Positions 22,939 to 30,713 of a stretch of DNA of 42,500 nucleotides are shown here, in pieces. The notes beneath the pieces were generated by a model. It was given only the letters and a program-made list of their open reading frames with translations. It made no database searches and had not been told where the DNA came from. The position numbers and the translations under genes were made by a program. Each line of letters begins with the position of its first letter. Within the stretch, counting starts at the first letter, position 1. Source of the stretch: Paenibacillaceae bacterium (lineage in GTDB: Bacteria > Bacillota > Bacilli > Paenibacillales > Paenibacillaceae); NCBI GenBank assembly GCA_900766135.1, contig CAAFUF010000026.1, forward strand, positions 1 through 42,500, given 5' to 3'.

Positions 22939-24090
22939 TTAATATATCGCCCGATACAACTTATCAATCTCGGCGATCGAGGTGTCGCGCGGGTTGCCGT
23001 CCGTGCAAACGTCTTCGAAGGCGGATATCGCCAGCGCCGGAATGTCCACTTCCTTCACGCCTACCTCGCGAAGATGAGCCGGGATGCCTACGTCAAGAGA
23101 TAACTGCCGTACTGCGGCCACTGCGGCATTACGTGCCTCCTGCAAACTCATGGCTTCGGTCCCTGTAACGCCCATGGCTTTGGCGATGTCGCGGTATTTT
23201 TCGCCAGTATAGCCCGCATTGTAGGCCATGACCGTAGGCAGCAGGATCGCATTCGCTACCCCGTGCGGCGTATCATAAAAAGCTCCCAACGGATGCGCCA
23301 TCCCGTGAACTAACCCGAGCCCAACATTGGAAAAGCCCATCCCGGCAATGTACTGGCCCAGCGCCATGCCTTCACGTCCTATCGGCTCATTGTTGACGGC
23401 ACCGCGAAGGGAACGGGAGATGATCTCGATGGCTTTGAGGTGGAGCATATCCGTTAGCTCCCAAGCGGCTTTGGTGATATACCCTTCAATCGCATGGGTT
23501 AAGGCATCCATCCCGGTCGCGGCGGTCAAGCTTTTGGGCATGGAGCTCATCATGACGGGGTCGACGATCGCTACGACAGGAATGTCGTGGGGATCCACGC
23601 AAACGAATTTGCGTTTGTTTTCGGCATCGGTGATGACGTAGTTAATCGTGACCTCGGCTGCCGTACCGGCGGTTGTCGGGATGGCGATAATGGGCACGGA
23701 TCGCTTGGCCGTCGCTACTGCTCCTTCCAGGCTGCGAACGTCTGCGTATTCCGGGTTATTGATGATGATCCCGATGGCTTTCGCCGTATCGATCGGCGAT
23801 CCGCCGCCGATGGCGATGATATAATTGGCTGCCTCTGCCTTGTAGGCTTGGATTCCTTTTTGCACCACTTCGATGGTAGGGTTGGCTACCGTTTCATCGA
23901 ACACAGCGTACGGCAATCCGTGGTTATCCAGCAGTTGCGTGACTTTAGCGACCACTTGGTATTTCACCAACTCCTTGTCCGTGACCACCAGGGCTTTGCC
24001 TAAATTACGGCCCTTAACCTCTTTCACGAGATTATCAATCGCTCCGGCACCGAAATACGAAGTTTCATTCAAAATCATCCGTTGGCTCAT
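22939..24090 (-). CDS. fucO: Lactaldehyde reductase / propanediol oxidoreductase
   Basis: 383 aa, iron-dependent group III alcohol dehydrogenase. It interconverts L-lactaldehyde and 1,2-propanediol with NAD(H). NAD-binding GGGSPIDTAKA lies near residue 95. Metal ligands D195, H199, H262 and H276 correspond to D196, H200, H263 and H277 of E. coli FucO. Similarity to the enterobacterial enzyme appears high along the whole length (FVCVDPHDIP, NVGLGLVHGMAHPLGAFY). Start ATG 24090 follows GGGAGG at 5 nt. No other fucose or rhamnose catabolic genes are nearby. Candidate operator sequences lie upstream at 24107-24118 and 24225-24252. Confidence 0.93.
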   Translation of the reverse strand: MSQRMILNETSYFGAGAIDNLVKEVKGRNLGKALVVTDKELVKYQVVAKVTQLLDNHGLPYAVFDETVANPTIEVVQKGIQAYKAEAANYIIAIGGGSPIDTAKAIGIIINNPEYADVRSLEGAVATAKRSVPIIAIPTTAGTAAEVTINYVITDAENKRKFVCVDPHDIPVVAIVDPVMMSSMPKSLTAATGMDALTHAIEGYITKAAWELTDMLHLKAIEIISRSLRGAVNNEPIGREGMALGQYIAGMGFSNVGLGLVHGMAHPLGAFYDTPHGVANAILLPTVMAYNAGYTGEKYRDIAKAMGVTGTEAMSLQEARNAAVAAVRQLSLDVGIPAHLREVGVKEVDIPALAISAFEDVCTDGNPRDTSIAEIDKLYRAIY

Positions 24091-24106
24091 TTTATCCTCC
24101 CATTAA

Positions 24107-24118
24107 TGAAAATTTTCA
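24107..24118. promoter_or_regulatory. 12-bp perfect palindrome before fucO
   Basis: TGAAAATTTTCA lies just upstream of the fucO ribosome site. It may be an operator or simply part of an AT-rich leader. Confidence 0.25.
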
Positions 24119-24224
24119 CTTTATTGGAATTGCCGTTTTCCCCTTTTTACTCCTCCGGACAGCGAACACTACAGCCTCGGAAGGAGGCATGGCAACTCCC
24201 GTTTGTTCTCATCATAAACATTTG

Positions 24225-24252
24225 ATGTTGGTTAATCAACATAAAACAACAT
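24225..24252 (-). promoter_or_regulatory. Three ATGTTG half-sites, candidate fucO operator
   Basis: ATGTTG at 24225-24230 and CAACAT at 24237-24242 and 24247-24252 give one inverted pair and one direct pair exactly 10 bp apart, one helical turn. The site is about 140 bp before fucO. Such repeats suit a DeoR-type sugar regulator; this is inference. Confidence 0.35.
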
Positions 24253-24339
24253 ATAAAAAGTGAATTAACTTTGTTTTATGTAGACTTTAAGGCTGGGAAT
24301 GAAAATCCAAGGTTACGGATTGAACAAAAGAAACGCACG

Positions 24340-24519
24340 AAATGCAAAAGTGCAGGTGGTTTTCGCCCAATTGGCCTAATCTTACCTATCAAATGTAAAA
24401 CTGCAGTTCATTTCTGCTCGCAGACCCTTATTTCCCAAAATGTATTCAAAACAACTGCACATTTACATTTCAATCGCTCAAAAAGGCGTTTCTGCGGAAA
24501 ATGAAATGCACTTATGCAG
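24340..24519 (+). repeat. Quadruple-motif intergenic element, second family (AAATG..TGCAG)
   Basis: Four copies of a 16-bp motif: AAATGCAAAAGTGCAG at 24340, AAATGTAAAACTGCAG at 24391, its inverse CTGCACATTTACATTT at 24455, and AAATGCACTTATGCAG at 24504. Starts are 51, 64 and 49 bp apart, a 2+2 layout like the 183-bp family but with an unrelated motif. Confidence 0.6.
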
Positions 24520-24522
24520 TTC

Positions 24523-24567
24523 AAAAGGAGCCCAGCCAGCCGCATGAAGCGGAAAACCGGGCTCTCT
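24523..24567 (-). terminator. Intrinsic terminator of the DUF6809-like gene (minus strand)
   Basis: On the minus strand GAGAGCCCGG pairs with CTGGGCTCC around an inner CCGC/GCGG hairpin, followed by TTTTG. It lies about 35 nt after the stop at 24603. Confidence 0.65.
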
Positions 24568-24602
24568 GGACCTAATTCCGCCGTTCGTTCACGCCCCCAT
24601 AT

Positions 24603-24902
24603 TTAGAGGGATGAGACTGGGCGGACAAGTACATCTTTTCCGGTAAAAACTTCCGCGAAGAGGGCCGCTCCCAGCTTGAAGCCGTGCGAAAACACGGCCG
24701 TGGCATTCATGGCATTGGCTTTGGCATGCAGGTCGAGCAGGTTTTCCAGTTCGCTGAAGGCTTCTTCGCCCAGTTTCTTGCGCCAGTATTCGGTGAGATC
24801 GGAAATTTGCCGGCACACTGGACGGTACCGGGGGTCACGGGAAACGATCATTTCGTCCGGCATAATATGACCGGCATACAACTCTTCCAAAATGCTTGGC
24901 AT
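24603..24902 (-). CDS. DUF6809-like small protein
   Basis: 99 aa from ATG 24902, which follows GGGAGGG at 5 nt; a longer frame upstream lacks a ribosome site. The sequence (MPSILEELYAGHI, VSRDPRYRPVCRQISDLTEYWRKKL, FKLGAALFAEVFTGK) matches the pattern I know from DUF6809 proteins of Firmicutes, which are helical and often occur in accessory regions. Function is unknown. It lies near a ribbon-helix-helix gene on the same strand, about 140 bp apart, with no promoter recognised between them. Confidence 0.75.
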   Translation of the reverse strand: MPSILEELYAGHIMPDEMIVSRDPRYRPVCRQISDLTEYWRKKLGEEAFSELENLLDLHAKANAMNATAVFSHGFKLGAALFAEVFTGKDVLVRPVSSL

Positions 24903-25045
24903 GTATACCCTCCCTTTCAATGTAAGAGGCCGCCTCCTTGAAAGGATAGATTGCACATGGTAGGATGTTTATGCAACTTTCCTTTCGTGGGGGTTGCCTC
25001 TGGGGGAAGTGGCGTCGTTCTTTAGCGAGATTGCGCCGCTTCCTT

Positions 25046-25219
25046 TTAGTTTTGTTCGGACAAAAGCAGTTTCAATCCCCGCCGAATCACTTCTGCTTTA
25101 GTGATATTATGCTTGTCGCAATATGCAGTCAAAGCGTTATTCATGTCTTCTTCAAAGCGTACCTTGATGCTGACATTCTTGGGATTGTCCTTCTTTGGCC
25201 GTCCTGTTCGTGGACTCAA
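25046..25219 (-). CDS. Ribbon-helix-helix (CopG-type) DNA-binding protein
   Basis: 57 aa. The start is TTG 25219, exactly 6 nt after GAGGTG, giving the N-terminus MSPRTGRPKKDNP, which is the usual start of this family. The body has the beta strand NVSIKVRFEE and two helices (NALTAYCDKHN, TKAEVIRRGLKLLL) of a ribbon-helix-helix dimer. Such short proteins usually autoregulate or act as antitoxins or plasmid-type regulators. No partner toxin is obvious. A longer frame to 25270 is open but lacks a ribosome site. Confidence 0.7.
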   Translation of the reverse strand: MSPRTGRPKKDNPKNVSIKVRFEEDMNNALTAYCDKHNITKAEVIRRGLKLLLSEQN

Positions 25220-25386
25220 AATGTTCACCTCACTTTCCGTACCCCACAAATTTAATAACACTTTTTGCACCCCTAAAAGTCAATTGAAAAATTCCAGAAT
25301 ATTGAAGAAAAACACCCCATAAAGACACCTGTTTTCCTATCAAATACAACTTATGGAAGGTTTGTGAACTTGCCGTCCAAGGGGGC

Positions 25387-25410
25387 GATAACCGATCTTT
25401 ATCGGTTATC
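25387..25410. promoter_or_regulatory. 10-bp-arm perfect palindrome overlapping a promoter
   Basis: GATAACCGAT (25387-25396) and ATCGGTTATC (25401-25410) flank CTTT. The right arm overlaps the -35 box (TTATCA 25406-25411) of the promoter whose -10 is TATACT at 25429-25434 (17-bp spacing, with an extended TGC). This is the position of a repressor operator. On the minus strand it resembles a terminator stem only without its T tract in the right place. Confidence 0.55.
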
Positions 25411-25434
25411 AAAAAATCGCTGATGTGCTATACT
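25406..25434 (+). promoter_or_regulatory. Sigma-A promoter of the 65-aa protein gene
   Basis: TTATCA -17 bp- TATACT with extended TGC. It lies about 105 nt before the ATG at 25541 and is overlapped by the palindrome at 25387-25410. Confidence 0.55.
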
Positions 25435-25540
25435 GAAAGCGTAAACAAACGAGATGCGAAGCGGGTTTGGCAGTGCGTTGAGAACACCCGGAACCACCCG
25501 TTTCCAGCTTCGCTCACAAACTTTTAGGAGGGTGAAAGTG

Positions 25541-25738
25541 ATGTTTGAAGGATTCCTCGAGATGCAGTCGGTTGTGACCCGTGTACAAGGACGGCTGGAA
25601 CTCGGCGGCGAACAAGAATACCGCAAAATCGAGTTCGGCACCGAACGTTTCCTGCACACGCCAGAACCGGGTAATCGGACTCGAAACGAGGAAGAACTTC
25701 CTCAGCGCTTCACGTGGCGGAAATTCTGGATCCAGTAA
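25541..25738 (+). CDS. Small hypothetical protein
   Basis: 65 aa from ATG 25541, which follows TTAGGAGGGTG at 9 nt. Hydrophilic, no membrane segment; MFEGFLEMQSVVTRVQGRLE and a Trp-containing end (FTWRKFWIQ). Not a family I recognise. It has its own promoter with a palindromic operator candidate and its own terminator (25760-25789), so it is a regulated single-gene unit directly upstream of galU. Confidence 0.65.
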   Translation: MFEGFLEMQSVVTRVQGRLELGGEQEYRKIEFGTERFLHTPEPGNRTRNEEELPQRFTWRKFWIQ

Positions 25739-25759
25739 TTTTTACTTATAACCTAAGTC

Positions 25760-25789
25760 GGACTCGGGGAGAATCTCCGGGTCCTTTTT
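25760..25789 (+). terminator. Intrinsic terminator
   Basis: GGACTC pairs with GGGTCC and GGAG with CTCC around a short loop, followed by TTTTT. It ends the 65-aa gene just before the galU promoter. Confidence 0.8.
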
Positions 25790-25809
25790 GCTAACCATCG
25801 GCAGGGATA

Positions 25810-25818
25810 TGATATAAT
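25810..25818 (+). promoter_or_regulatory. Extended -10 promoter of galU
   Basis: TGATATAAT at 25810-25818 is an extended -10 box. TTGCTA at 25788 is 19 bp away. The galU ATG is 43 bp downstream. Confidence 0.5.
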
Positions 25819-25860
25819 GACACCAGCAAATCATTTTTGGAACGAGGGAGCCATACTTTC

Positions 25861-26736
25861 ATGAAAATCCGTAAAGCGATCATCCCCGCGGCCGGGCTCG
25901 GGACGCGCTTCCTGCCGGCGACGAAGGCGATGCCCAAAGAGATGCTGCCGATCGTCGACAAACCGACGATTCAATATATCGTGGAGGAAGCGGTCGCATC
26001 CGGCATCGAGGATATCATCATCGTGACGGGGAAGGGCAAACGGGCAATCGAGGACCATTTCGATACCTCTTTTGAACTGGAATATAATTTGAACGAAAAA
26101 GGGAAATATCAGCTGCTGGAAGAAGTACGCAGATCTTCGGAAATGGCGGATATTCATTACATTCGGCAAAAAGAACCCAAAGGCCTCGGCCATGCGATCT
26201 GGTGCGCGCGCAAGTTCATCGGAGACGAGCCGTTTGCGGTGCTGCTCGGCGATGATATCGTCGAATCGGCCACGCCGTGCCTCAAGCAAATGATCGAGGT
26301 GTATGACGAGCAACAGGCTTCCATCGTCGGAGTTCAGCCGGTGGGCTGGGATGAGGTATCCCGATACGGCATCGTCGATCCCGTGGGGATTCGGGACCGC
26401 GTATACCAAGCGAAGCAACTGGTGGAGAAGCCGGAAGTGGGCAAATCGCCGTCCAACCTGGCTATTATGGGACGTTACATTTTAACGCCAGCCATTTTTG
26501 ATATCTTGGAAAATCAACGCATCGGCGTGAACGGAGAAATCCAGTTAACCGACGCGATTTCGCAGCTAGGCGAAACAGAACGAGTATTGGCCTATCACTT
26601 CGAAGGGGCCCGCCATGACGTCGGCGAGAAATTGGGCTTCATCAAGACTTCAATTCACTACGCCCTCGAAAACCTCGAGCTTCGCGACGAACTGATCAAA
26701 TATATGTCGGAGATTATCTTGGATAGCCTGAACTAA
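25861..26736 (+). CDS. galU: UTP--glucose-1-phosphate uridylyltransferase
   Basis: 291 aa. It makes UDP-glucose for wall teichoic acid, glycolipid and polysaccharide synthesis. The nucleotide-binding signature is AAGLGTRFLPATKAMPKEMLP at the N-terminus, with VDKPTIQYIVEEA and LLGDDIV as in GalU/GtaB. The start is ATG 25861 after GAGGGAG; the TTG-initiated extension to 25837 contains that ribosome site. It is closed by a strong terminator, so it is separate from rfbCBD although the products share sugar-nucleotide metabolism. Confidence 0.96.
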   Translation: MKIRKAIIPAAGLGTRFLPATKAMPKEMLPIVDKPTIQYIVEEAVASGIEDIIIVTGKGKRAIEDHFDTSFELEYNLNEKGKYQLLEEVRRSSEMADIHYIRQKEPKGLGHAIWCARKFIGDEPFAVLLGDDIVESATPCLKQMIEVYDEQQASIVGVQPVGWDEVSRYGIVDPVGIRDRVYQAKQLVEKPEVGKSPSNLAIMGRYILTPAIFDILENQRIGVNGEIQLTDAISQLGETERVLAYHFEGARHDVGEKLGFIKTSIHYALENLELRDELIKYMSEIILDSLN

Positions 26737-26771
26737 AAACCGGCCTCTCCTTTGGGAGAGACCGGTTTTTT
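26736..26771 (+). terminator. Intrinsic terminator after galU
   Basis: AAAACCGGCCTCTCC pairs with GGAGAGACCGGTTTT (loop TTTG), followed by a T run. Confidence 0.9.
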
Positions 26772-26833
26772 GATTCTCCCCTCGGATCCGCCTATATCTT
26801 TCCTCCGCCGTAACGGGCAAATCATCGTCTGAC

Positions 26834-26839
26834 TATAAT
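26834..26839 (+). promoter_or_regulatory. -10 box of the rfbCBD operon
   Basis: TATAAT at 26834-26839, 57 bp before the rfbC start, with no convincing -35 at 17 bp. Confidence 0.35.
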
Positions 26840-26895
26840 GTATTTAGCATCATGCATACGGTGATCCAAACAATGCCCGTAGGGAGGTCCGAGCG

Positions 26896-27441
26896 ATGAA
26901 GGTAGTTCCTTTAGATATGGAAGGTCTCTATTTGCTTGAACCGGTGGTACATGGAGATCGCCGGGGTTATTTCATGGAGAGCTATAATGAAGCAATACTT
27001 CAACGGCATGGCATACAGGTTCGATTCGTTCAGGATAACCACTCCTTATCGACGGAAAAAGGGGTCCTCCGCGGAATGCACTACCAACTGCCCCCCAAGG
27101 CCCAAACGAAACTGGTTCGCGTTTTGGCGGGAGCCGTCTATGACGTGGTCGTCGATATTCGCCGTCAATCTCCAACGTTCGGCAAGTGGATCGGCATCAC
27201 CCTTAGCGAAGAAAATAAACGTCAATTGCTTGTGCCGAAAGGTTTTGCGCATGGTTTTTGCACACTGACGCCAAATACGCAGGTTTTATATAAGGTTGAT
27301 GAGTATTATGCGCCGGAGTACGATCGCGGCATTCGCTGGGACGATCCTGCGCTGCAAATCGATTGGCCGGTCAACGATCCCGTGCTTTCGGATAAAGATC
27401 GGGCGCACCCCGGCTTGGAACATGCGGAATTACAATTTTAA
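26896..27441 (+). CDS. rfbC: dTDP-4-dehydrorhamnose 3,5-epimerase
   Basis: 181 aa, full length. It epimerises dTDP-4-keto-6-deoxyglucose at C3 and C5 on the way to dTDP-L-rhamnose. Cupin-type core: DNHSLSTEKGVLRGMHYQ with the catalytic His, KLVRVLAGAVYDVVVDIR, and PKGFAHGFCTL. The start ATG follows GGGAGG. It is first in rfbC-rfbB-rfbD, all on one strand with short gaps or overlaps. rfbA (glucose-1-phosphate thymidylyltransferase) is not in the window. Confidence 0.96.
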   Translation: MKVVPLDMEGLYLLEPVVHGDRRGYFMESYNEAILQRHGIQVRFVQDNHSLSTEKGVLRGMHYQLPPKAQTKLVRVLAGAVYDVVVDIRRQSPTFGKWIGITLSEENKRQLLVPKGFAHGFCTLTPNTQVLYKVDEYYAPEYDRGIRWDDPALQIDWPVNDPVLSDKDRAHPGLEHAELQF

Positions 27442-27475
27442 GGGTGACATTTCGATATAGGAGGCTTGTTCGATC

Positions 27476-28504
27476 ATGAAACTGCTTGTGACCGGCGGTG
27501 CCGGATTTATCGGCAGCAATTTTGTAAGGTATATGCTTAAGCGTCATCCGAATTATCGCGTGGTGAATGTGGATGCCTTGACCTATGCGGGAAACTTGGA
27601 GAATCTCCAGCCGGTGGAGAATCATCCGAATTATACGTTTGTTCAAGCCGACATCACGGATGCGGCAATGATGGACGCCCTGGTCCGCCAAGATATCGAC
27701 GTCATCGTCAACTTTGCTGCCGAGTCTCATGTGGACCGAAGCATTGTGGAACCGGATGTGTTCGTCAAAACCAACGTCCTGGGGACCCAGGTCCTGTTGG
27801 ATGCTGCCAGAAAATATAACGTTGCCAAATACGTGCAGATTTCAACGGACGAGGTCTATGGTTCGTTGGGAGAGAAAGGGTTGTTTACGGAGGAGACGCC
27901 GCTCTCGCCCAACAGTCCGTATTCGGCCAGCAAAGCCGGCAGCGACCTGCTGGTACGGGCTTATCATGAAACCTACGGCCTCCCGGTCAATATTACGAGG
28001 TGCTCCAACAATTACGGCCCCTACCAGTTTCCGGAGAAATTGATCCCTTTTATGATTTCAAAAGCATTGGCAGGGGAGGAGCTTCCGGTATACGGCGATG
28101 GATTGAACATTCGCGACTGGCTGTACGTTGAGGATCATTGCAGTGCGGTTGACCTAGTCATCCACCAGGGGCGAAACGGCGAAATCTACAATATCGGCGG
28201 CAACAACGAACGGACTAACTTGGACATTGTGCGTACATTATTGAAGCAGTTAGGCAAGCCGGAATCGTTGATCACGTTTGTGCAGGATCGTCCTGGGCAT
28301 GATCGGCGATACGGGATAGATCCCGCGAAAACCATGAGCGAGTTGGGCTGGAAACCCAAGTATTCTTTTGAAACGGGCATCGTGGAGACGATTCGCTGGT
28401 ATCTCGAGCATCAAGAATGGTGGACCCGGATTCAAAACGGCGCTTACCGCACTTATGTTCCCTCTATTCGAAGCGAATCCGGGTCAGGACGTGAGGATTC
28501 ATGA
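27476..28504 (+). CDS. rfbB: dTDP-glucose 4,6-dehydratase
   Basis: 342 aa, extended short-chain dehydrogenase. It converts dTDP-glucose to dTDP-4-keto-6-deoxyglucose using bound NAD+. NAD motif GGAGFIGSN is at residues 7-15. The active site has STDEVYGSLG and YSASKAGSD (Tyr-x3-Lys), plus RCSNNYGPYQFPEKLIP and GDGLNIRDWLYVEDH, all typical of RfbB. AGGAGG lies before the ATG. Its stop overlaps the rfbD start as ATGA. Confidence 0.97.
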   Translation: MKLLVTGGAGFIGSNFVRYMLKRHPNYRVVNVDALTYAGNLENLQPVENHPNYTFVQADITDAAMMDALVRQDIDVIVNFAAESHVDRSIVEPDVFVKTNVLGTQVLLDAARKYNVAKYVQISTDEVYGSLGEKGLFTEETPLSPNSPYSASKAGSDLLVRAYHETYGLPVNITRCSNNYGPYQFPEKLIPFMISKALAGEELPVYGDGLNIRDWLYVEDHCSAVDLVIHQGRNGEIYNIGGNNERTNLDIVRTLLKQLGKPESLITFVQDRPGHDRRYGIDPAKTMSELGWKPKYSFETGIVETIRWYLEHQEWWTRIQNGAYRTYVPSIRSESGSGREDS

Positions 28505-29379
28505 AGGTACTGGTCACGGGAGCGGACGGACAGCTCGGCCGGGACGTTGTCCGGCTTTTTGAGGAAGTAGGTCATGAGGTGTTGGCTTGCGGCAAAGAAC
28601 AGTTGGATATCACGGAAGAGACGATGTGCCGAATGCGTGTTCAAACGTTTGGGCCTGACGTGGTCATCCATTGCGCGGCCTATACCGCGGTAGATCAAGC
28701 GGAAAGCGATATCGACGCAGCTTTTTTGGTCAATACGACGGGCACTCGGAATATGGTAGTTGCGGCGGAACGGGTAAAAGCTAAATTTTGTTATATCAGC
28801 ACCGATTATGTGTTTGACGGAAGCTCGCCATCCGCTTATCAAGAATACGACGGCACGAACCCCCAGAGTGTTTACGGAAAGTCCAAAAGGGCAGGCGAAC
28901 TTCTCGTTCAAAGCTTGTCATCGGCTTTTTTTATTGTCCGTACCTCTTGGGTGTTCGGCGTTCATGGACGGAATTTCGTGAATACGATGTTGGACCTCGG
29001 ACAACGGCAGCCCGTCCTGCAGATCGTACAGGATCAGAAAGGTTCGCCGACGTATACGAAGGATTTGGCCGCATTTTTGCTGGAATTGGCAGCAACGGAG
29101 AAATACGGGATCTTTCATGCTTCGAATGCGGGGGCATGCTCTTGGTTCGAGTTCGCCCAGGCCATCTTTGAAGAAGCCGAGCAAATTCTCGGGACGCCAT
29201 TCTCCGTACAAATCAACCCGTGCCGAACCGAGGACTTTCCACGCCCCGCTCCGCGTCCCCGCAACTCGGTCATGGACCATGTGGCCATACGAACCAACCG
29301 TTTGCAGGAGCTTCGTCCCTGGCGGGAAGGACTGCGTGCGTTTTTATACGAATTCAAGGCCGGCCGGATGGGGGACTGA
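28501..29379 (+). CDS. rfbD: dTDP-4-dehydrorhamnose reductase
   Basis: 292 aa. It catalyses the last step to dTDP-L-rhamnose with NAD(P)H. It has GADGQLGRDV at the N-terminus, CAAYTAVDQAE, STDYVFDG, YGKSKRAGE (Tyr-x3-Lys) and RTSWVFG. It is coupled to rfbB by a 4-bp overlap. The gene ends 13 bp before the stop of a convergent acyltransferase gene, and I see no terminator in that short gap. Confidence 0.96.
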   Translation: MKVLVTGADGQLGRDVVRLFEEVGHEVLACGKEQLDITEETMCRMRVQTFGPDVVIHCAAYTAVDQAESDIDAAFLVNTTGTRNMVVAAERVKAKFCYISTDYVFDGSSPSAYQEYDGTNPQSVYGKSKRAGELLVQSLSSAFFIVRTSWVFGVHGRNFVNTMLDLGQRQPVLQIVQDQKGSPTYTKDLAAFLLELAATEKYGIFHASNAGACSWFEFAQAIFEEAEQILGTPFSVQINPCRTEDFPRPAPRPRNSVMDHVAIRTNRLQELRPWREGLRAFLYEFKAGRMGD

Positions 29380-29392
29380 GAGGTGGTTTTTT

Positions 29393-30535
29393 TCACCCCG
29401 CCATCCCGCGGTCCACACCAACTTGTGCCTTCCGCCAACGATCCCTCATTTTTCGGTAGCCGATGCACAAGCCTACGCTGATGCAGGCGCATAGAATGAA
29501 CGAAATCAAGGTCTGGGCATATACGCCCAGGCTTCCGAGATAATTTAACGCCAGCAGGTTCGTATATCGCAAAATAAAAGCATGCACCAGATAGGCGCCG
29601 AAGGAGTATTTGCCGATGGCGTTTAGCGCGATACCCACTTTCGACGGCCGGGATACCAGGCGCTGGACCGCATAAAAAAGGGCCGGAATGATCGCGAGAA
29701 TAGCCAGCATCATTAGCGGTTTGAGGGGTCCCGTCACGTAGGAGCTGGCCAAGTAGTTGCCGGCAGGCTCGCCTTCGTTGATTCCCCATATTTTCACGCC
29801 AATAAATATAAGAAAGAGAACGGTAACCGCAAGACTAAGAGCCCAGAGGGAGCGCATTGCTTTTTTCCAACGCTCATAATACAGGCCGGCGATTCCGCCC
29901 AATATGAAATAAAACGTCCAGAACAGAAAGTTTCGGTCCAGGTAGCGATAAAGCGTGTGCAGAATCGGTTGATTCGATTGGAAGTATCCTTTCGACAACG
30001 CATAGACCAAGAACAGGTTGCCAGCCAGAAACCCCAAGGCTACGGCCAGATTGGCGGACGCCGGCCGTTTGCCTGCCAGGAGCAGGCGGAACACGGGAAA
30101 CAGAAGGTAAAACGGGATAATCATGACCATAAACCACAAGTGGTACGAGGCCTTTCCCGTAAAAGCCAGCTCCAGCAAATGGAGGAGATCCCCCCAATTC
30201 CCGAAGACGGCGCCTCCGCTGCGAACACTCACCCAAACGTAGTAGAAGATCGTCCAAAACAGATAAGGCAGGACCACCTGTTGTCCTCTTCTTCTTAGGA
30301 AACGTCCATATTGAAAAGACCGGTCGTAATTGTAAAACAACACCACGCCGGTAATAAACACAAAGAGCGGTACGGCGAACCGAATCAATCCCAAGAAGGT
30401 CGTCCCCAAGTTGACGGATAACGACGGCAAACCGGGTTGAGCAAACAATCCGCCGATGGCATGCTGCAGCACGACGGCCAGAAAGGCCACACCGCGAAGC
30501 GCCTCGATTTCTTCCAGTTTCGCTTTTTTCTCCAT
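29393..30535 (-). CDS. Acyltransferase 3 family membrane protein
   Basis: 380 aa with about ten hydrophobic segments. Acyltransferase-3 signs: the N-terminal EEIEALRGVAFLAVVLQHA (with the catalytic-type His), FVFITGVVLFYNY, and YHLWFMVMIIPFYLL. Members move acetyl or other acyl groups onto surface sugars. Next to rfbCBD it may modify a rhamnose-containing polymer; this is inference. The start is ATG 30535, because GGAGGG sits 5 nt before it; the open frame extends much further upstream without a ribosome site. Confidence 0.88.
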   Translation of the reverse strand: MEKKAKLEEIEALRGVAFLAVVLQHAIGGLFAQPGLPSLSVNLGTTFLGLIRFAVPLFVFITGVVLFYNYDRSFQYGRFLRRRGQQVVLPYLFWTIFYYVWVSVRSGGAVFGNWGDLLHLLELAFTGKASYHLWFMVMIIPFYLLFPVFRLLLAGKRPASANLAVALGFLAGNLFLVYALSKGYFQSNQPILHTLYRYLDRNFLFWTFYFILGGIAGLYYERWKKAMRSLWALSLAVTVLFLIFIGVKIWGINEGEPAGNYLASSYVTGPLKPLMMLAILAIIPALFYAVQRLVSRPSKVGIALNAIGKYSFGAYLVHAFILRYTNLLALNYLGSLGVYAQTLISFILCACISVGLCIGYRKMRDRWRKAQVGVDRGMAG

Positions 30536-30639
30536 TTTGCCCTCCATGGTGTTTTTCATAGAAAGACCATAATGAAAATGCGCGCGTTCGTCAACCGTAT
30601 TCCCTGAATCTACCGATGGCTCTATCCATCTGCGAGATA

Positions 30640-30648
30640 TGCTATAAT
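30640..30648 (+). promoter_or_regulatory. Extended -10 promoter of the GDPD-like gene
   Basis: TGCTATAAT at 30640-30648, 66 bp before the ATG, in the divergent gap with the acyltransferase gene. Confidence 0.45.
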
Positions 30649-30713
30649 GATGACGACTGACAATAAACGACATTTTTCGTTGGAAAATCAGATGGAATAG
30701 GATCGCTTTTCTC

